Shown here piece by piece: positions 1 through 9,610 of a stretch of 64,000 nt of DNA. The first letter of the stretch is position 1. Each line of letters begins with the position of its first letter. The stretch lies in NCBI GenBank assembly GCA_943787445.1, contig CALSML010000002.1:1-64000 (forward strand), written 5' to 3'. The DNA is from an uncultured Alphaproteobacteria bacterium. Its GTDB lineage: Bacteria > Pseudomonadota > Alphaproteobacteria > UBA6615. The position numbers and the translations under genes were made by a program. Below the pieces are notes generated by a model. That model made no database searches. It saw only the letters and a program-made list of their open reading frames with translations, and was not told the origin of the DNA.

Positions 1-1
1 T

Positions 2-295
2 CTGGTCAACAAATTACGAGCTTATATGCTTCAGGATGAGGGCTTCGACACGATCGATGCCAACCAGCAGCTCGGGTTCGACGCCGATGAACGGATTTAT
101 CGCCCGGCGGCCGAAATGCTGCATCAGATGGATATTGACCAAGTCCGGCTGATGACCAACAATCCGGACAAGGTGGCAGCTCTGAACGAGCTCAGGATCA
201 CCGTCAGTGAGCGCGTCGCCCACAGCTTTCCGTCCAATGTGCACAACGAATTCTATCTCGCGACGAAGAAGGAACGGTCCGGTCATTTGTTCTAG
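2..295 (+). CDS. ribA: GTP cyclohydrolase II, C-terminal part (cut by window start)
   Basis: This is the last 97 codons of a gene that begins before the window; the open frame starts at base 2 and stops at TAG 293-295. GTP cyclohydrolase II opens GTP to the pyrimidine that starts riboflavin synthesis. The visible text begins NKLRAYMLQDEGFDTIDAN, which matches the conserved family stretch after the catalytic core (LLNKLRAYxLQDxGxDTxxAN), followed by LGFDADER and the MTNNPDK motif that binds the substrate. The zinc and catalytic residues lie upstream and are not visible. A fusion to a RibB domain upstream cannot be excluded. Confidence 0.9.
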   Translation: MVNKLRAYMLQDEGFDTIDANQQLGFDADERIYRPAAEMLHQMDIDQVRLMTNNPDKVAALNELRITVSERVAHSFPSNVHNEFYLATKKERSGHLF

Positions 296-438
296 GTCCA
301 TGACGAAATTGTCTGGGGTGGACCACGGGTCATACCGTCATATGCGAGACCCGAAATAATTGTTGATAAACAACAGATTACACAAAACAGTATTACTTCG
401 AAAAAGTAAAACGGCCCACTACTGAAGATTCGCAGGCT

Positions 439-677
439 TTGTCTGGCCCACAGCAGGCCACTACGGCCCAACCTGCACCCCTGAACTGGCTAACTGACGC
501 CCTAAATGTCGCGCGGGCCGGTCAGAATACCCGCGCCAAGGGGGCTGATGCCCGCCGGTCGTTCCGCAGCCCTGTGTGACCAATGCGATGCTCAACGCCC
601 TCAACAAATATGATGCGCTGGCCCGGGCACGCGGTGAAAACGAATCTGAGAATCCGGAACCAGATTCTCCATCCTGA
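439..677 (+). pseudogene. Possible small frameshifted ORF
   Basis: Between ribA and the transpeptidase a protein-like text can be read in two adjacent frames. The first begins at TTG 439 and runs to TGA 577-579, passing through PLNWLTDALNVARAGQN. The second continues from about base 576 with NAMLNALNKYDALARARGEN and stops at TGA 675-677. One missing base near 568-575 (a CCC run) would join them into a protein of about 79 residues. I recognise no family, there is no convincing ribosome binding site, and the reading rests only on residue composition, so this may be chance. Confidence 0.22.
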
Positions 678-687
678 TTTCGGAATC
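642..687. other. Cluster of GANTC sites with a small inverted repeat
   Basis: Four GANTC pentamers (GAATC at 642, 650 and 683; GATTC at 663) fall within 46 bases, upstream of the L,D-transpeptidase start at 753. GAGAATC at 648-654 pairs with GATTCTC at 663-669 across an 8-base loop. GANTC is the target of the CcrM methylase in alphaproteobacteria. A regulatory role here is only a possibility. The rest of the 296-752 gap holds no other element I can support. Confidence 0.35.
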
Positions 688-752
688 TGATTTCTAACAC
701 CGGAACGATCTCACAGGGTGCGTCAGCAGGGTGCAACGGATAAAACCACCCC

Positions 753-1265
753 ATGAACCTGATCGTGACATCACTGAACGCGCACCACGGTGCGCTGAAA
801 GCAGGCAAAGCGAAATACCCCTGCGCGCTTGGCCCTGCGGGCATCCAGGAGCACAAACGCGAAGGGGACGGCGCCACCCCTGCAGGGCAATTCCCCATAC
901 GTGCCCTCTGGTATCGCGCTGACCGTCTTTCCCGACCCCGCACGCTGCTTCCTTTATTCGAAATTCGGCGCGAATCCGGCTGGTGCGATGCCCCGATGGA
1001 CCCCCATTACAATCGCCCGGTAGAGCTGCCCCACCCCGCATCGGCAGAAGCCCTCTGGCGTGATGATGATGTCTACGACCTGGTGGTCATTCTCGGTCAC
1101 AATGACAATCCGGTCGTTCCGCATGGAGGCAGTGCGATTTTCCTGCATATCGCCAGCCCGGGTTTCGGTCCGACAGAGGGTTGCGTGGCGATCGATCGCG
1201 ACGCCCTTCTCGACATCGTCGGCGCGCTCGACACACAAAGTTACATCCACATTTGCGCGGATTAG
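753..1265 (+). CDS. L,D-transpeptidase family protein (YkuD fold)
   Basis: A 170-residue protein consisting of a YkuD catalytic domain. The signature histidine lies in FLHIASP (His132) and the nucleophile in GPTEGCVAI (Cys144), with the usual spacing of the HxxxP...GCxxI pattern. Such enzymes form 3-3 cross-links in peptidoglycan or attach envelope proteins to it. No signal peptide or membrane anchor is visible, so it may be one of the short YkuD-like proteins whose location is unsettled. The start is ATG 753 with a weak ribosome binding site. Its stop overlaps the reconstructed end of yggS on the other strand by 3 bases, so the two genes converge. Confidence 0.82.
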   Translation: MNLIVTSLNAHHGALKAGKAKYPCALGPAGIQEHKREGDGATPAGQFPIRALWYRADRLSRPRTLLPLFEIRRESGWCDAPMDPHYNRPVELPHPASAEALWRDDDVYDLVVILGHNDNPVVPHGGSAIFLHIASPGFGPTEGCVAIDRDALLDIVGALDTQSYIHICAD

Positions 1266-1941
1266 GCGCGCGGGGTGCGTTCCCCGAAGACCCACGTCCC
1301 ACCCGTACATGGGTCGCACCCAGTTCGACGGCGGCCTCATAGTCTGCGGACATGCCCATACTGAGCGCAGCCAGACCGTTACGTTCGGCAATTTTACGCA
1401 ACAGTGCAAAATGGGGCGCAACCGGCGCATCCGCAGGCGGTATGCACATCAATCCTTCCACCGGCAACTCCAGAGCGCGACATGCGGCAATGAACCCGTC
1501 CGCTTCGCACGGCGACACCCCGGCTTTTTGTGTTTCTTCACCGGTGTTAATCTGCACAAAGCAACGCCGCGCCGCGCCAAGTCCGTCGAAGGCGCGCGCA
1601 AGATGCTCTGCCAGTTTGGGTCGATCGACGGTCTGAATGACATCAAACAACGCCACCGCATCTTTGACCTTGTTGGTCTGTAGCGGGCCAACCAGATGAA
1701 GTTCCAGCCCGGCAATGGCATCACGGCGCTCGGTCCAGTGGAGCTGCGCCTCCTGAACCCGGTTCTCACCAAATACGCGGTGACCTGCCGTCAGCGCGGC
1801 GGCGATCCGTTCATCTGGCTGTGATTTGCTGATGGCCACCAGCGTCACAGAACCGGGCTCACGCGACGCGCGACCGGCCGCTGCGGCTATAGTTTCGTGA
1901 ACGGCCTGAAGATTGCCGGCAATTTCCTGTTCCACACGCAT
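1262..1941 (-). CDS. YggS family PLP homeostasis protein, frameshifted near C-terminus
   Basis: YggS/PROSC proteins bind pyridoxal phosphate and keep the vitamin B6 pool balanced. The PLP lysine is Lys39 in LVAISKSQP, followed by GENRVQEA, LVGPLQTNK and SMGMSADYEAAV, all family landmarks. The frame is broken in the last dozen codons: after THVRVG the text becomes unrelated, while the neighbouring frame reads VFGERTPRA and stops at 1262-1264, exactly as the family does. One missing base in the CCC run at 1291-1293 (GGG on the coding strand) explains it, giving a 226-residue protein. Uncorrected, the frame would run on to 1087 through the transpeptidase gene, which is not credible. Confidence 0.85.
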
Positions 1942-2022
1942 CGGTGTTCTACCCCACCCGGCAAATCGTTAAACTGCGTCATATCAATGTTCGCAACGCA
2001 ACAAAGGTATTATAAACGGCCC

Positions 2023-3222
2023 ATGTCGAAACGAATCAAATCCTTTGCAGATCTTATCGCACCGGTTGGTGAAGATGTCTTCTTCGCCGAGTATCACGAC
2101 CAAAAACCGCTGCACATCAAGGCAAACGCACCCGACAAGCTCGACGATGTGATGTCCTGGGATGTTCTGAACGCGCTCCTGAACATGACCGCGATCTGGA
2201 GCCCGCAGAGTTTGAAACTGTTCCTCGACACCAAACCAATTTCCACAGATCAGTATTGTCGTCAGGCCATCGACCGCAACAATCAGCAGAGCCTGCAGCC
2301 GGACGCTGAGAAGGTGAAATCATGGCTGCGGCGCGGCGCTTCGATCGTCGCCAACGACATTGATACGCTCACACCGGGTCTGATATCAGCTGCAAACGCC
2401 CTGGAAAGCCGTCTCGGCGGCAAAGTTCAGAGCAATCTCTATTGTTCCTGGGATCAGCATCAGGCATTCCCGACCCATTTCGACACCCACGAAGTTTTCG
2501 CCCTGCATGTCGCCGGTGAGAAGGTCTGGCGTATCTATGAGGGGCGTCTGGAAAACCCAATCTCCAATGACGCGTTCAACGGGCTGAGCCATGAATTCCA
2601 CATGGAAAACCGAGGCGCTGTTGCTGAAGAGATAACCCTGAAGCCCGGAGACGTCCTGTATATCCCGCGCGGCCTATATCACGATGCGCTGGCCTCCAGT
2701 GATGGCTGCATCCACCTTTCCTTCGGTGTGACACATATAATCGGCTTTGATGTGATGTCTCTGTTGTTCGAAAAAGCCATGACGGAACCACTTTTCCGGC
2801 AGAACATCCCCACTTCCGAGAATGATGCCAGCGTCTGGATTGACGCCATGGTTGCGCGCCTGACCGAAATTGGCCAATCGGATGAAATCAAAACAGCGAT
2901 TAAACAATTCCGCAGTTCGTTCCAGTATCACCGTGGCGGTTTCGATCTGCCCGGGAACGCATTGGAAACCAATCCTGACGATCGATTTTCGCTCAGCGTC
3001 TCCAGCCTAGAGATCCTGCGCAAGGACGGGCGCGCCATCCTGAAAAGTGCCAAGGGGGGCGTTCCAATTCCCGATAATGTGGTCGATCAGGTCACCTGGA
3101 TTCTGGAAAAACAGAATTTTTCGGAGGGCGAGCTCACAGCCGCATTCCCGAAGACCGGATCAGAATCCTGCAACAAACTCATTCAGGATTTGGTCGACAT
3201 GCGCGTACTCGCGCCCAGCTGA
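2023..3222 (+). CDS. JmjC/cupin-domain 2-oxoglutarate oxygenase (ribosomal oxygenase-like)
   Basis: A 399-residue protein with a cupin-4/JmjC domain. The iron-binding triad is visible: His152 and Asp154 in THFDTHEVF and a distal His220 in YIPRGLYHDAL. The KVWRIYEG stretch and the GDVLYIPRG turn are typical. Relatives such as YcfD/RoxA hydroxylate ribosomal protein residues, so a protein hydroxylase is the likely role, but the substrate cannot be told from sequence. The C-terminal third resembles the winged-helix dimerisation part of that group. I chose ATG 2023 (MSKRIKSF); an in-frame ATG at 1987 would overlap no gene but adds unconserved residues. The gene is divergent from yggS. Confidence 0.8.
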   Translation: MSKRIKSFADLIAPVGEDVFFAEYHDQKPLHIKANAPDKLDDVMSWDVLNALLNMTAIWSPQSLKLFLDTKPISTDQYCRQAIDRNNQQSLQPDAEKVKSWLRRGASIVANDIDTLTPGLISAANALESRLGGKVQSNLYCSWDQHQAFPTHFDTHEVFALHVAGEKVWRIYEGRLENPISNDAFNGLSHEFHMENRGAVAEEITLKPGDVLYIPRGLYHDALASSDGCIHLSFGVTHIIGFDVMSLLFEKAMTEPLFRQNIPTSENDASVWIDAMVARLTEIGQSDEIKTAIKQFRSSFQYHRGGFDLPGNALETNPDDRFSLSVSSLEILRKDGRAILKSAKGGVPIPDNVVDQVTWILEKQNFSEGELTAAFPKTGSESCNKLIQDLVDMRVLAPS

Positions 3223-3537
3223 CAAACGGTCCGGTACGAATATCCCGCAATTGCCTCTCTTTTGACCTGACGAGCGTGGCAATGTTGCCAAGACGGCACA
3301 AGAATTACTGTAATTTCAGTTACTTACTGACTGTGTTTAATTTGCCACAGTCTGCACAAAATCGTGGCACCCTTGTCGCAGAACTTGTTGCAACACCCCG
3401 CCTTGCGAGGTTTTATCTATTTAAGGTTTCGAAAACTCACGTGTGGCGTCGAGAAAGCGCGAGAGTTACGAAGCTGAATCAGGCCCCTCAGGGGTCATAT
3501 CACGGGCGCAAGTCCTTGATTTTGGAGGTTGGAAAAA
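3223..3537. other. Gene-free leader region of the porin
   Basis: This 315-base stretch has no credible gene. It is AT-richer than its surroundings and probably carries the porin promoter and a long 5' leader. The porin ribosome binding site GGAGG lies at 3524-3528, nine bases before the ATG. An inverted repeat is listed separately. Confidence 0.5.
3329..3352. repeat. Inverted repeat upstream of the porin
   Basis: GACTGTG at 3329-3335 pairs perfectly with CACAGTC at 3346-3352 around a 10-base AT-rich spacer. It lies about 190 bases before the porin start. It could be an operator or a hairpin in the leader RNA; there is no T-run after it, so it is not an intrinsic terminator. Confidence 0.45.
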
Positions 3538-4717
3538 ATGAAAAAGACACTTCTTGCCAGCTCCGCTCTTGTAGGCGCTGCTCTTATCGCAGCCCCTGCT
3601 CATGCGGGCACAGTTGGCTCCAAAGACGCAATGAGCGTCTCCGTCGGCGGCATGCTTTGGTTCTCTGTTGCTCTCGCTGACGAAGACATTTCCGCTGGCC
3701 GTGGCCGTGGCTATCGTTTCTCCGTCAACGAGTCGGAAGTTCACGTCAACGCCAAGAACACTGCCGACAACGGCATCACCTATGGTGTCAGCATTGAGCT
3801 GAACGGCGGAGCGGCCGATGGAACCGCCGCCGACGAAGCCTGGGCATTCCTGTCCAGCGCTTCATGGGGCCGTTTGGAGCTTGGCGATCAGGATGACGCC
3901 ACGAACCGTATGCGTGTCGGCTCGAATAACGCCCATAAGGGCCTCGGCGGACCGGCTGGTGGCCTCGGTGGTAACCTGGCTCTCTTCGGCGGCTTCGGCA
4001 ACGAAGGCATGGGCGCTCGCGCCGACTGGGACAACAACACCACATCTGATGCGACCAAGGTCACATACTTCTCGCCGCGTTTCTCCGGCTTCCAGCTCGG
4101 CGCTTCGCTGACCCCGGATACCGGTACCAACTCGGGGACGGCGTCCCTCCTCAACGGTAACGCTGATAACGACGGCAACGATGAGAACGTCGTCAGCCTC
4201 GGTGCCAACTATGTTGGCAAGTTCGGCGACGCGGGCGTTACCCTCTCGGCTGCCTACCAGACTGGTACGGATGAAGTTGGTGGTTCGGCCGAAATCAACA
4301 ACGACATTGACATCTTTGGCGTTGGCGCCAGTGTTAAAGTCGCTGGCTTCACCATTGGTGCTCACTACAGCGATTTCGGCGAGACCGACATCTCTGTTGC
4401 GAACTCCGCTAACGGTGCTGATCAGGGCGACGCATGGAGCGTCGGCGTTGGTTACCAAGCTGGCCCGATGGGCATCAGCGCTTGGTACACGAACCATGAG
4501 AAAGACAACTCGACCACTGCTTCGGCTGCTGGCGCAAACTCAACCGAGCTGACTCGTTATGGTATCGGTGCTGGTTACACGGTTGCTCCGGGTTGGCTGC
4601 TTCGTGCGGACCTCGAGATGTTCTGCACACGACAATGCAACCACCGCCCAAGGCGTTGGTGGTACCACAGACAACGATGGTCGCGGCTTCCTGCTGACCA
4701 ACATGTTCCTCTTCTAG
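3538..4717 (+). CDS. Outer-membrane porin, frameshifted near C-terminus
   Basis: The product begins with MKKTLLASSALVGAAL and a signal peptide ending AAPAHA. The remainder is rich in Gly, Asn, Asp and alternating beta strands, as in trimeric general porins of alphaproteobacteria. The start is ATG 3538, placed by GGAGG at 3524-3528. After LLRADLEMF (about 4623) the frame is lost, but the next frame reads HDNATTAQG and ends GFLLTNMFLF at TAG 4715-4717. A terminal Phe is the usual outer-membrane insertion signal, so one extra base near 4624-4628 is the likely fault and the corrected protein has 392 residues. Uncorrected, translation would continue through the terminator to 4800. Confidence 0.9.
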
Positions 4718-4743
4718 TCTTTTCTCAAAGCTTGAAGATGAAG

Positions 4744-4776
4744 CAGGGCGACAGTTTACTGTCGCCCTGTTTTTTT
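4744..4776 (+). terminator. Intrinsic terminator of the porin gene
   Basis: CAGGGCGACAG (4744-4754) and CTGTCGCCCTG (4759-4769) form a perfect 11-bp stem with a TTTA loop, followed by seven T residues at 4770-4776. It lies 27 bases after the corrected porin stop, which supports that stop. Confidence 0.93.
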
Positions 4777-4857
4777 GTGCCCTACACTCTGCTAATTTGA
4801 TGCTAGAAGCCTAAACCTCACTCTTTTGATCAGTCCACGTAACGCCGGATCGCAACC

Positions 4858-5383
4858 ATGATCGCCAGTTTCAAATCAAAACGGTTTCTCCGCATCGTTG
4901 CGGCCCTCACACTTGTGAGCCTGACCGCGTGCGAGGGCATATCCCGCGAAGCACCCGATGCAGAAGGCGCGGAAGACAAACTGCGCCGCGAAAGTGGAAA
5001 ACTGTTTGGCGACATCAATCTGCTTGGCGGGAGAGACAATCAGGAAACCAATAGTGGCATCGGCGTCAATGGTTTCCTCTGGCGAGCATCGCTTGACACA
5101 CTCTCTTTTCTACCACTTTCATCTGCGGATCCGTTCGGGGGCGTCATCATCACGGACTGGTATGCGCCGCCGGAGAGTCCAGCCGAGCGCTTCAAGGTGA
5201 CCGTTTATATTCTCGGCCGCGAACTGCGTTCAGATGGGGTCAGAGTCGCCGTGTTCCGCCAGAAAGCGCAACACAGGTTCGGAATGGATCGATGCCAATG
5301 CCGGCAAGAACACCTCGACCAGTCTCGAGAACGCCATTCTCACCCGGGCCCGCGAGCTTCGCATTTCAAACACAGGCGAGTAG
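4858..5383 (+). CDS. DUF3576 lipoprotein, frameshifted
   Basis: A lipoprotein precursor: hydrophobic start with a lipobox LVSLTAC, then a DUF3576 domain with NGFLWRASLDTLSFLPL, GGVIITDWY and RFKVTVYILGRELRSDG. The function of the family is unknown; its members are common in alphaproteobacteria and often precede leuS, as here. The frame breaks after VFRQ at an AAA run (5263-5265). Removing one A continues as KRNTGSEWIDANAGKNTS and ILTRARELRI, ending at TAG 5381-5383, giving 174 residues with a family-like end. The uncorrected frame runs to 5415 with unrelated residues. The next gene, leuS, follows 102 bases later. Confidence 0.83.
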
Positions 5384-5485
5384 CCAGCTACATCACGCCC
5401 AGAGAATTCAACTAACGCTGACAACGCATCCCTAAAATAACCGGCGGCGGCGTCATTCCGTCGTCGCCAAGAGAGCAAGCTGCCC

Positions 5486-8053
5486 ATGGCGCAACGTTAC
5501 AATTTCCGCGAAGCCGAAGCGAAGTGGCAGTCTGTCTGGGATGACGACGGCACCTTTACGGCCCGGACTGATCCCAACAAACCGAAATACTATGTCCTGG
5601 AGATGTTTCCCTATCCATCCGGGCGTATCCATATGGGTCATTTGCGCTGTTACACGCTTGGTGACGTGGTCGCCCGCTACAAGCGCAGTCAGGGTTTCAA
5701 CGTTCTGCATCCGATGGGATGGGACGCTTTCGGACTGCCTGCCGAAAACGCGGCGATGGAAAAGAACGTGCACCCGGCCGAATGGACCTATCAAAACATC
5801 GCGACCATGCGCGACCAGCTCCGCGCCATGGGGCTTTCGATCGACTGGTCGCGCGAACTCGCCACCTGTGATTCTGATTACTATCGTCACGAGCAGGCCA
5901 TCTTTGTCGACTTCTTTGAAAAGAACCTGATTTATCGTCAGGACGGTTGGGTCAACTGGGATCCGGTTGACCATACGGTGCTTGCCAATGAACAGGTCAT
6001 TGACGGCAAGGGCTGGCGTTCCGGGGCCCCGATCGAGCGCCGGCGTCTGGCACAATGGTTCTGTCGAATCACCGATTACAGCGACGAGCTTCTCGAAGCT
6101 CTCGGTTCCCTCGATCGCTGGCCGCCCAAGGTGCGGGCAATGCAGGAGAACTGGATCGGCCGCTCCGAAGGCGCTTATATCAATTTTGCTTTCACCGATG
6201 GCAGAGATGAACCCCTGCGGGTCTACACGACTCGGCCGGACACTATCTTCGGGGCAAGCTTCTGCGCCATTGCTGCCGATCATCCGTTGGCCGAGATCGC
6301 GGCAGCATCCGACCCTAACGCCGCAGCTTTCATCGAGGAATGTCGGCAACTCGGTACCACCGAAGAAGCCATTCAGACCGCAGAGAAGCGCGGGTACGAC
6401 ACTGGGCTACGCGTCAAACATCCGTTCATCGACGGCAGGGAATTGCCGGTCTATATCGCGAATTTCGTGTTGATGGGATACGGCACCGGGGCGATTTTCG
6501 GCTGTCCGGCGCATGACCAGCGCGATCTGGATTTTGCACGCACCTATGATCTGCCGGTTCTTCCGGTCGTGGTTCCTGACGAAGAAGATACAACTGCGTT
6601 TTCGATTGGGGAAGAGGCCTATACGGGCCCGGGCGCATTGGCGAATTCAGAGTTTCTGGATGGTCTTGATGTTGACGCTGCCAAACGTGAGATCATCAAT
6701 CGCCTGCAGGACATGGATCAGGGCGAGGGCGCCACGAATTACCGATTGCGCGACTGGCTTGTCTCCCGGCAGCGATATTGGGGCTGCCCGATCCCCGTGA
6801 TTCATTGTGAGAGTTGTGGTCCGGTGCCGGTGCGCAAAGAAGACCTGCCGGTGGTTCTGCCGGTTGATATTGATTTTGAGGCACCCGGAAATCCGCTCGA
6901 CCGGCACCCGACCTGGAAACATGTGGATTGCCCCTCTTGCGGCGCCGCGGCCGAACGCGACACAGATACCTTCGACACCTTCATGGATTCGTCCTGGTAT
7001 TTCGCACGCTTCTGTTCCCCCGACGCAGATGTTCCAGTCGCGCGTGAGGAAGTCGATTACTGGCTTCCGGTTGACCAATATATTGGCGGTATCGAACACG
7101 CGATTCTGCATTTGCTCTATTCGCGCTTCTTCATGCGCGCAATGCGCGACACTGGTCATCTTGATCTGGCAGAACCCTTCGCCGGACTGTTCACCCAGGG
7201 CATGGTCAATCACGCGACTTATCGCGATGAAACGGGCGAATGGCTGGAACCTCAGAGTGTGGAAATCTCAGAAAACGGTTCGGCATTGCGCCGCGACAAT
7301 GGTGCATCGGTTACGATCGGGCGTATCGAGAAAATGTCCAAGTCGAAGAAGAACACCATCGACCCGACAGATGTCATCCGGGACTACGGTGCCGATACGG
7401 CGCGCTGGTTTATTCTCTCTGACAGTCCGCCCGACCGGGATATGGAATGGACCGATTCCGGTGTTCAGGGTGCCTATCGTTTCGTAAACCGTATTGCGCG
7501 CCTAGTCACAGACAATGTTGAATCTCTTGCACCTGCGGGTTCAGCAGATTTTGAGGATGACACCACATCAACCGGTCTGCGCCATGACGTCCACAGGGCG
7601 ATCGCCGATGTCACATCAGATCTTGAGCGGTTCCAGTACAATCGTGCCGTTGCCCGACTTTATGAAATGACGAACACCGTGTCCGCCGCTATCAAACAAG
7701 GGGAAGCTGGCGGGAACAGCATGCGTGAAGCACTGGAATCCCTCATCCGGTTGATCTCTCCGATGATGCCCCATCTGGCCGAAGAGATGTGGAGCGTCCT
7801 GGGGCATTCCACTCATTTGTATGATGTGAGCTGGCCTGTCGCTGATCAGTCCCTTCTGGTTTCCGACAGCGTGACCTATGCCATTCAGGTCAACGGAAAA
7901 CTTCGCGGTACAATGGAATTGCCCGCAGACACCGACAAGGAAACGGCAGAAAACGAGGCCAAGGCTGTGCCGAATGTGGCAGACTCCATCGGAGATAAGG
8001 ACATCCGCAAGGTGATAGTTGTGCCCAACAAACTGGTGAATTTTGTTGTCTAG
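5486..8053 (+). CDS. leuS: Leucine-tRNA ligase
   Basis: A full-length class I leucyl-tRNA synthetase of 855 residues that charges tRNA-Leu for translation. The HIGH motif appears as HMGH (residues 49-52) and the KMSKS motif is exact (about residues 616-620). Between them lie the editing (CP1) domain with TTRPDTIFG and a zinc-type insertion with the cysteine pairs CESC and CPSC. The end [16 protein letters not shown] is family-typical. It heads a tight group with lptE and holA: lptE starts 11 bases before the leuS stop. No frame problems are visible. Confidence 0.98.
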   Translation: MAQRYNFREAEAKWQSVWDDDGTFTARTDPNKPKYYVLEMFPYPSGRIHMGHLRCYTLGDVVARYKRSQGFNVLHPMGWDAFGLPAENAAMEKNVHPAEWTYQNIATMRDQLRAMGLSIDWSRELATCDSDYYRHEQAIFVDFFEKNLIYRQDGWVNWDPVDHTVLANEQVIDGKGWRSGAPIERRRLAQWFCRITDYSDELLEALGSLDRWPPKVRAMQENWIGRSEGAYINFAFTDGRDEPLRVYTTRPDTIFGASFCAIAADHPLAEIAAASDPNAAAFIEECRQLGTTEEAIQTAEKRGYDTGLRVKHPFIDGRELPVYIANFVLMGYGTGAIFGCPAHDQRDLDFARTYDLPVLPVVVPDEEDTTAFSIGEEAYTGPGALANSEFLDGLDVDAAKREIINRLQDMDQGEGATNYRLRDWLVSRQRYWGCPIPVIHCESCGPVPVRKEDLPVVLPVDIDFEAPGNPLDRHPTWKHVDCPSCGAAAERDTDTFDTFMDSSWYFARFCSPDADVPVAREEVDYWLPVDQYIGGIEHAILHLLYSRFFMRAMRDTGHLDLAEPFAGLFTQGMVNHATYRDETGEWLEPQSVEISENGSALRRDNGASVTIGRIEKMSKSKKNTIDPTDVIRDYGADTARWFILSDSPPDRDMEWTDSGVQGAYRFVNRIARLVTDNVESLAPAGSADFEDDTTSTGLRHDVHRAIADVTSDLERFQYNRAVARLYEMTNTVSAAIKQGEAGGNSMREALESLIRLISPMMPHLAEEMWSVLGHSTHLYDVSWPVADQSLLVSDSVTYAIQVNGKLRGTMELPADTDKETAENEAKAVPNVADSIGDKDIRKVIVVPNKLVNFVV

Positions 8054-8576
8054 ACTCGCTCGCTTTGGACTGGTCGTCAGCGCATTACTGCTGACAGCCT
8101 GCGGGTTTTCGCCGCTTTATGGTGAAACTGAGAAATCCTTCGCTACGGAAGAACTGCTCGAATTCGTCGAAGTACTACCCATCGAAGATCGGGTCGGACA
8201 ACTGGTGCGAATCGAACTGACCAATAGACTGACCCCGAAACGACCCCGGCCAAAACCGCTCTACACATTGCAGGTCACACTGAGCGAATCCAAAGCCGGA
8301 TTGGCTGTGCAAAAAGACTCCAGTGCCACCCGCGCGAACCTGACTCTCAATGGGTCTTTCAAGCTGTCTCAAAACAGTGATGGTGAAACACTTGTCTCCG
8401 GATCCGTCCGCTCAGTGAACAGTTACGATATTATGCTCTCGGATTTCGCGACTTTAGAAGCGGAGTCCGGTGCCCGGAAACGCGGCGCGATCGATGTCGC
8501 CGATGGTATTGTCGATCGGCTTACCATTTTTCTGTCCCGCGCACAGGACGAAGCCCCCGCACGGCAGGGCCGATGA
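8043..8576 (+). CDS. lptE: LPS assembly lipoprotein LptE
   Basis: A 177-residue lipoprotein with lipobox [13 protein letters not shown], the characteristic start of LptE, the outer-membrane partner of LptD that inserts lipopolysaccharide. The remainder matches the family in pattern ([14 protein letters not shown], later [15 protein letters not shown]) rather than in strict identity, which is usual for LptE. The start is a TTG at 8043 (or 8046), inside the end of leuS, so translational coupling is likely. Its stop overlaps the ATG of holA. The leuS-lptE-holA order is the standard one in proteobacteria. Confidence 0.9.
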   Translation: MLSRLARFGLVVSALLLTACGFSPLYGETEKSFATEELLEFVEVLPIEDRVGQLVRIELTNRLTPKRPRPKPLYTLQVTLSESKAGLAVQKDSSATRANLTLNGSFKLSQNSDGETLVSGSVRSVNSYDIMLSDFATLEAESGARKRGAIDVADGIVDRLTIFLSRAQDEAPARQGR

Positions 8577-9610
8577 AGATTTCGGCGGGACGCGTTGATG
8601 AGTTTATTGCGAAACCCGATCCCGCGATAGTCGCAGTGCTTGTTTATGGCCCTGACAGTGGTCTGGTTCATGAACGGGCGATGTCTCTTGCCCACAATGT
8701 TGTCAACGACCTGAGTGATCCGTTTCGAGTGGCAGAACTGACCGGCGCTGCTATCAATGAAAGCCCGGCCAGCCTGGCTGATGAGATGCTGGCCATGTCT
8801 TTCGGCGGTGGTGAACGCCTAGTGATCATCCGCGATGCAACAGAATCAGTGACCGCACCCCTCAAATCAGCACTGGATGCGGCCGACGAAGCTGATGCCA
8901 GTGTCATCGTAGTCATTGAGGGAGGCAATCTTGCGGCCAAGTCGGGTTTGCGCAAACTGTGTGAATCCAGAAACGATGCAGCAGCACTTCCCTGTTATCC
9001 CGATGATGAAGAAGGACGCGCACGACTGGCGCGCGGGGTCATTCAATCAGCCGGGCTTACCATTTCTGCTGACGCGCTGCGCACACTGGCAGGTATTCTC
9101 GGGGAAGACCGATTAAGCAATCGGGGAGAAATCGAAAAACTGATCCTGTTTGCCGGTCCCAATGCCGAGATTACGGAAGAGGATGTGCTGTCCAGTATCG
9201 GCGATTCGGGGACCACTTCGCTGGACGAAACCATCTATGCCGCCGCGGATGGAAATATCGTCGAACTGGACCGGTCAATTGAACGCTTCTGGTCTGACGG
9301 CGGCGAACCCGTCGGCTTGATGCGCGCAGCTCAACGCCATTTCCAGCGCTTGCATCGTGTTTCCGGATTATTGGCCAGCGGGGAAAGTTACGAAACCGCG
9401 GCACGACGACTTCGTCCACCAGTCTTTTGGAAGGTTGCCAGCCGATTCCAGAATCAGAGCCGATCCTGGCAAGGAAACGCGATCGAACAGGCCCTGTTAC
9501 GGCTCACAGAAGCAGAACTGGCTCTCAAAACAACAGGCACACCAGGACAGGCAGCCTGTGGGCGAACTCTCCTGGCCATTGCCAGTATGCGCCGGGCGAA
9601 AAACCGTTAA
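8573..9610 (+). CDS. holA: DNA polymerase III subunit delta
   Basis: A 345-residue delta subunit of the clamp loader, which opens the beta sliding clamp and loads it on primed DNA. The N-terminal domain shows LVYGPDSGLVHERA, and the middle has the degenerate AAA+ region with LRTLAGILGEDRLSNRGEIEKL, the usual delta signature. The ATG overlaps the lptE stop (ATGA). It converges with parB; the two stop codons overlap by 4 bases. Confidence 0.95.
   Translation: MKISAGRVDEFIAKPDPAIVAVLVYGPDSGLVHERAMSLAHNVVNDLSDPFRVAELTGAAINESPASLADEMLAMSFGGGERLVIIRDATESVTAPLKSALDAADEADASVIVVIEGGNLAAKSGLRKLCESRNDAAALPCYPDDEEGRARLARGVIQSAGLTISADALRTLAGILGEDRLSNRGEIEKLILFAGPNAEITEEDVLSSIGDSGTTSLDETIYAAADGNIVELDRSIERFWSDGGEPVGLMRAAQRHFQRLHRVSGLLASGESYETAARRLRPPVFWKVASRFQNQSRSWQGNAIEQALLRLTEAELALKTTGTPGQAACGRTLLAIASMRRAKNR

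Noticed and set aside
1087-1261. C-terminal extension of YggS into the transpeptidase gene
   Set aside because: It is a read-through caused by the frameshift at 1291-1293; the family end lies in the next frame.
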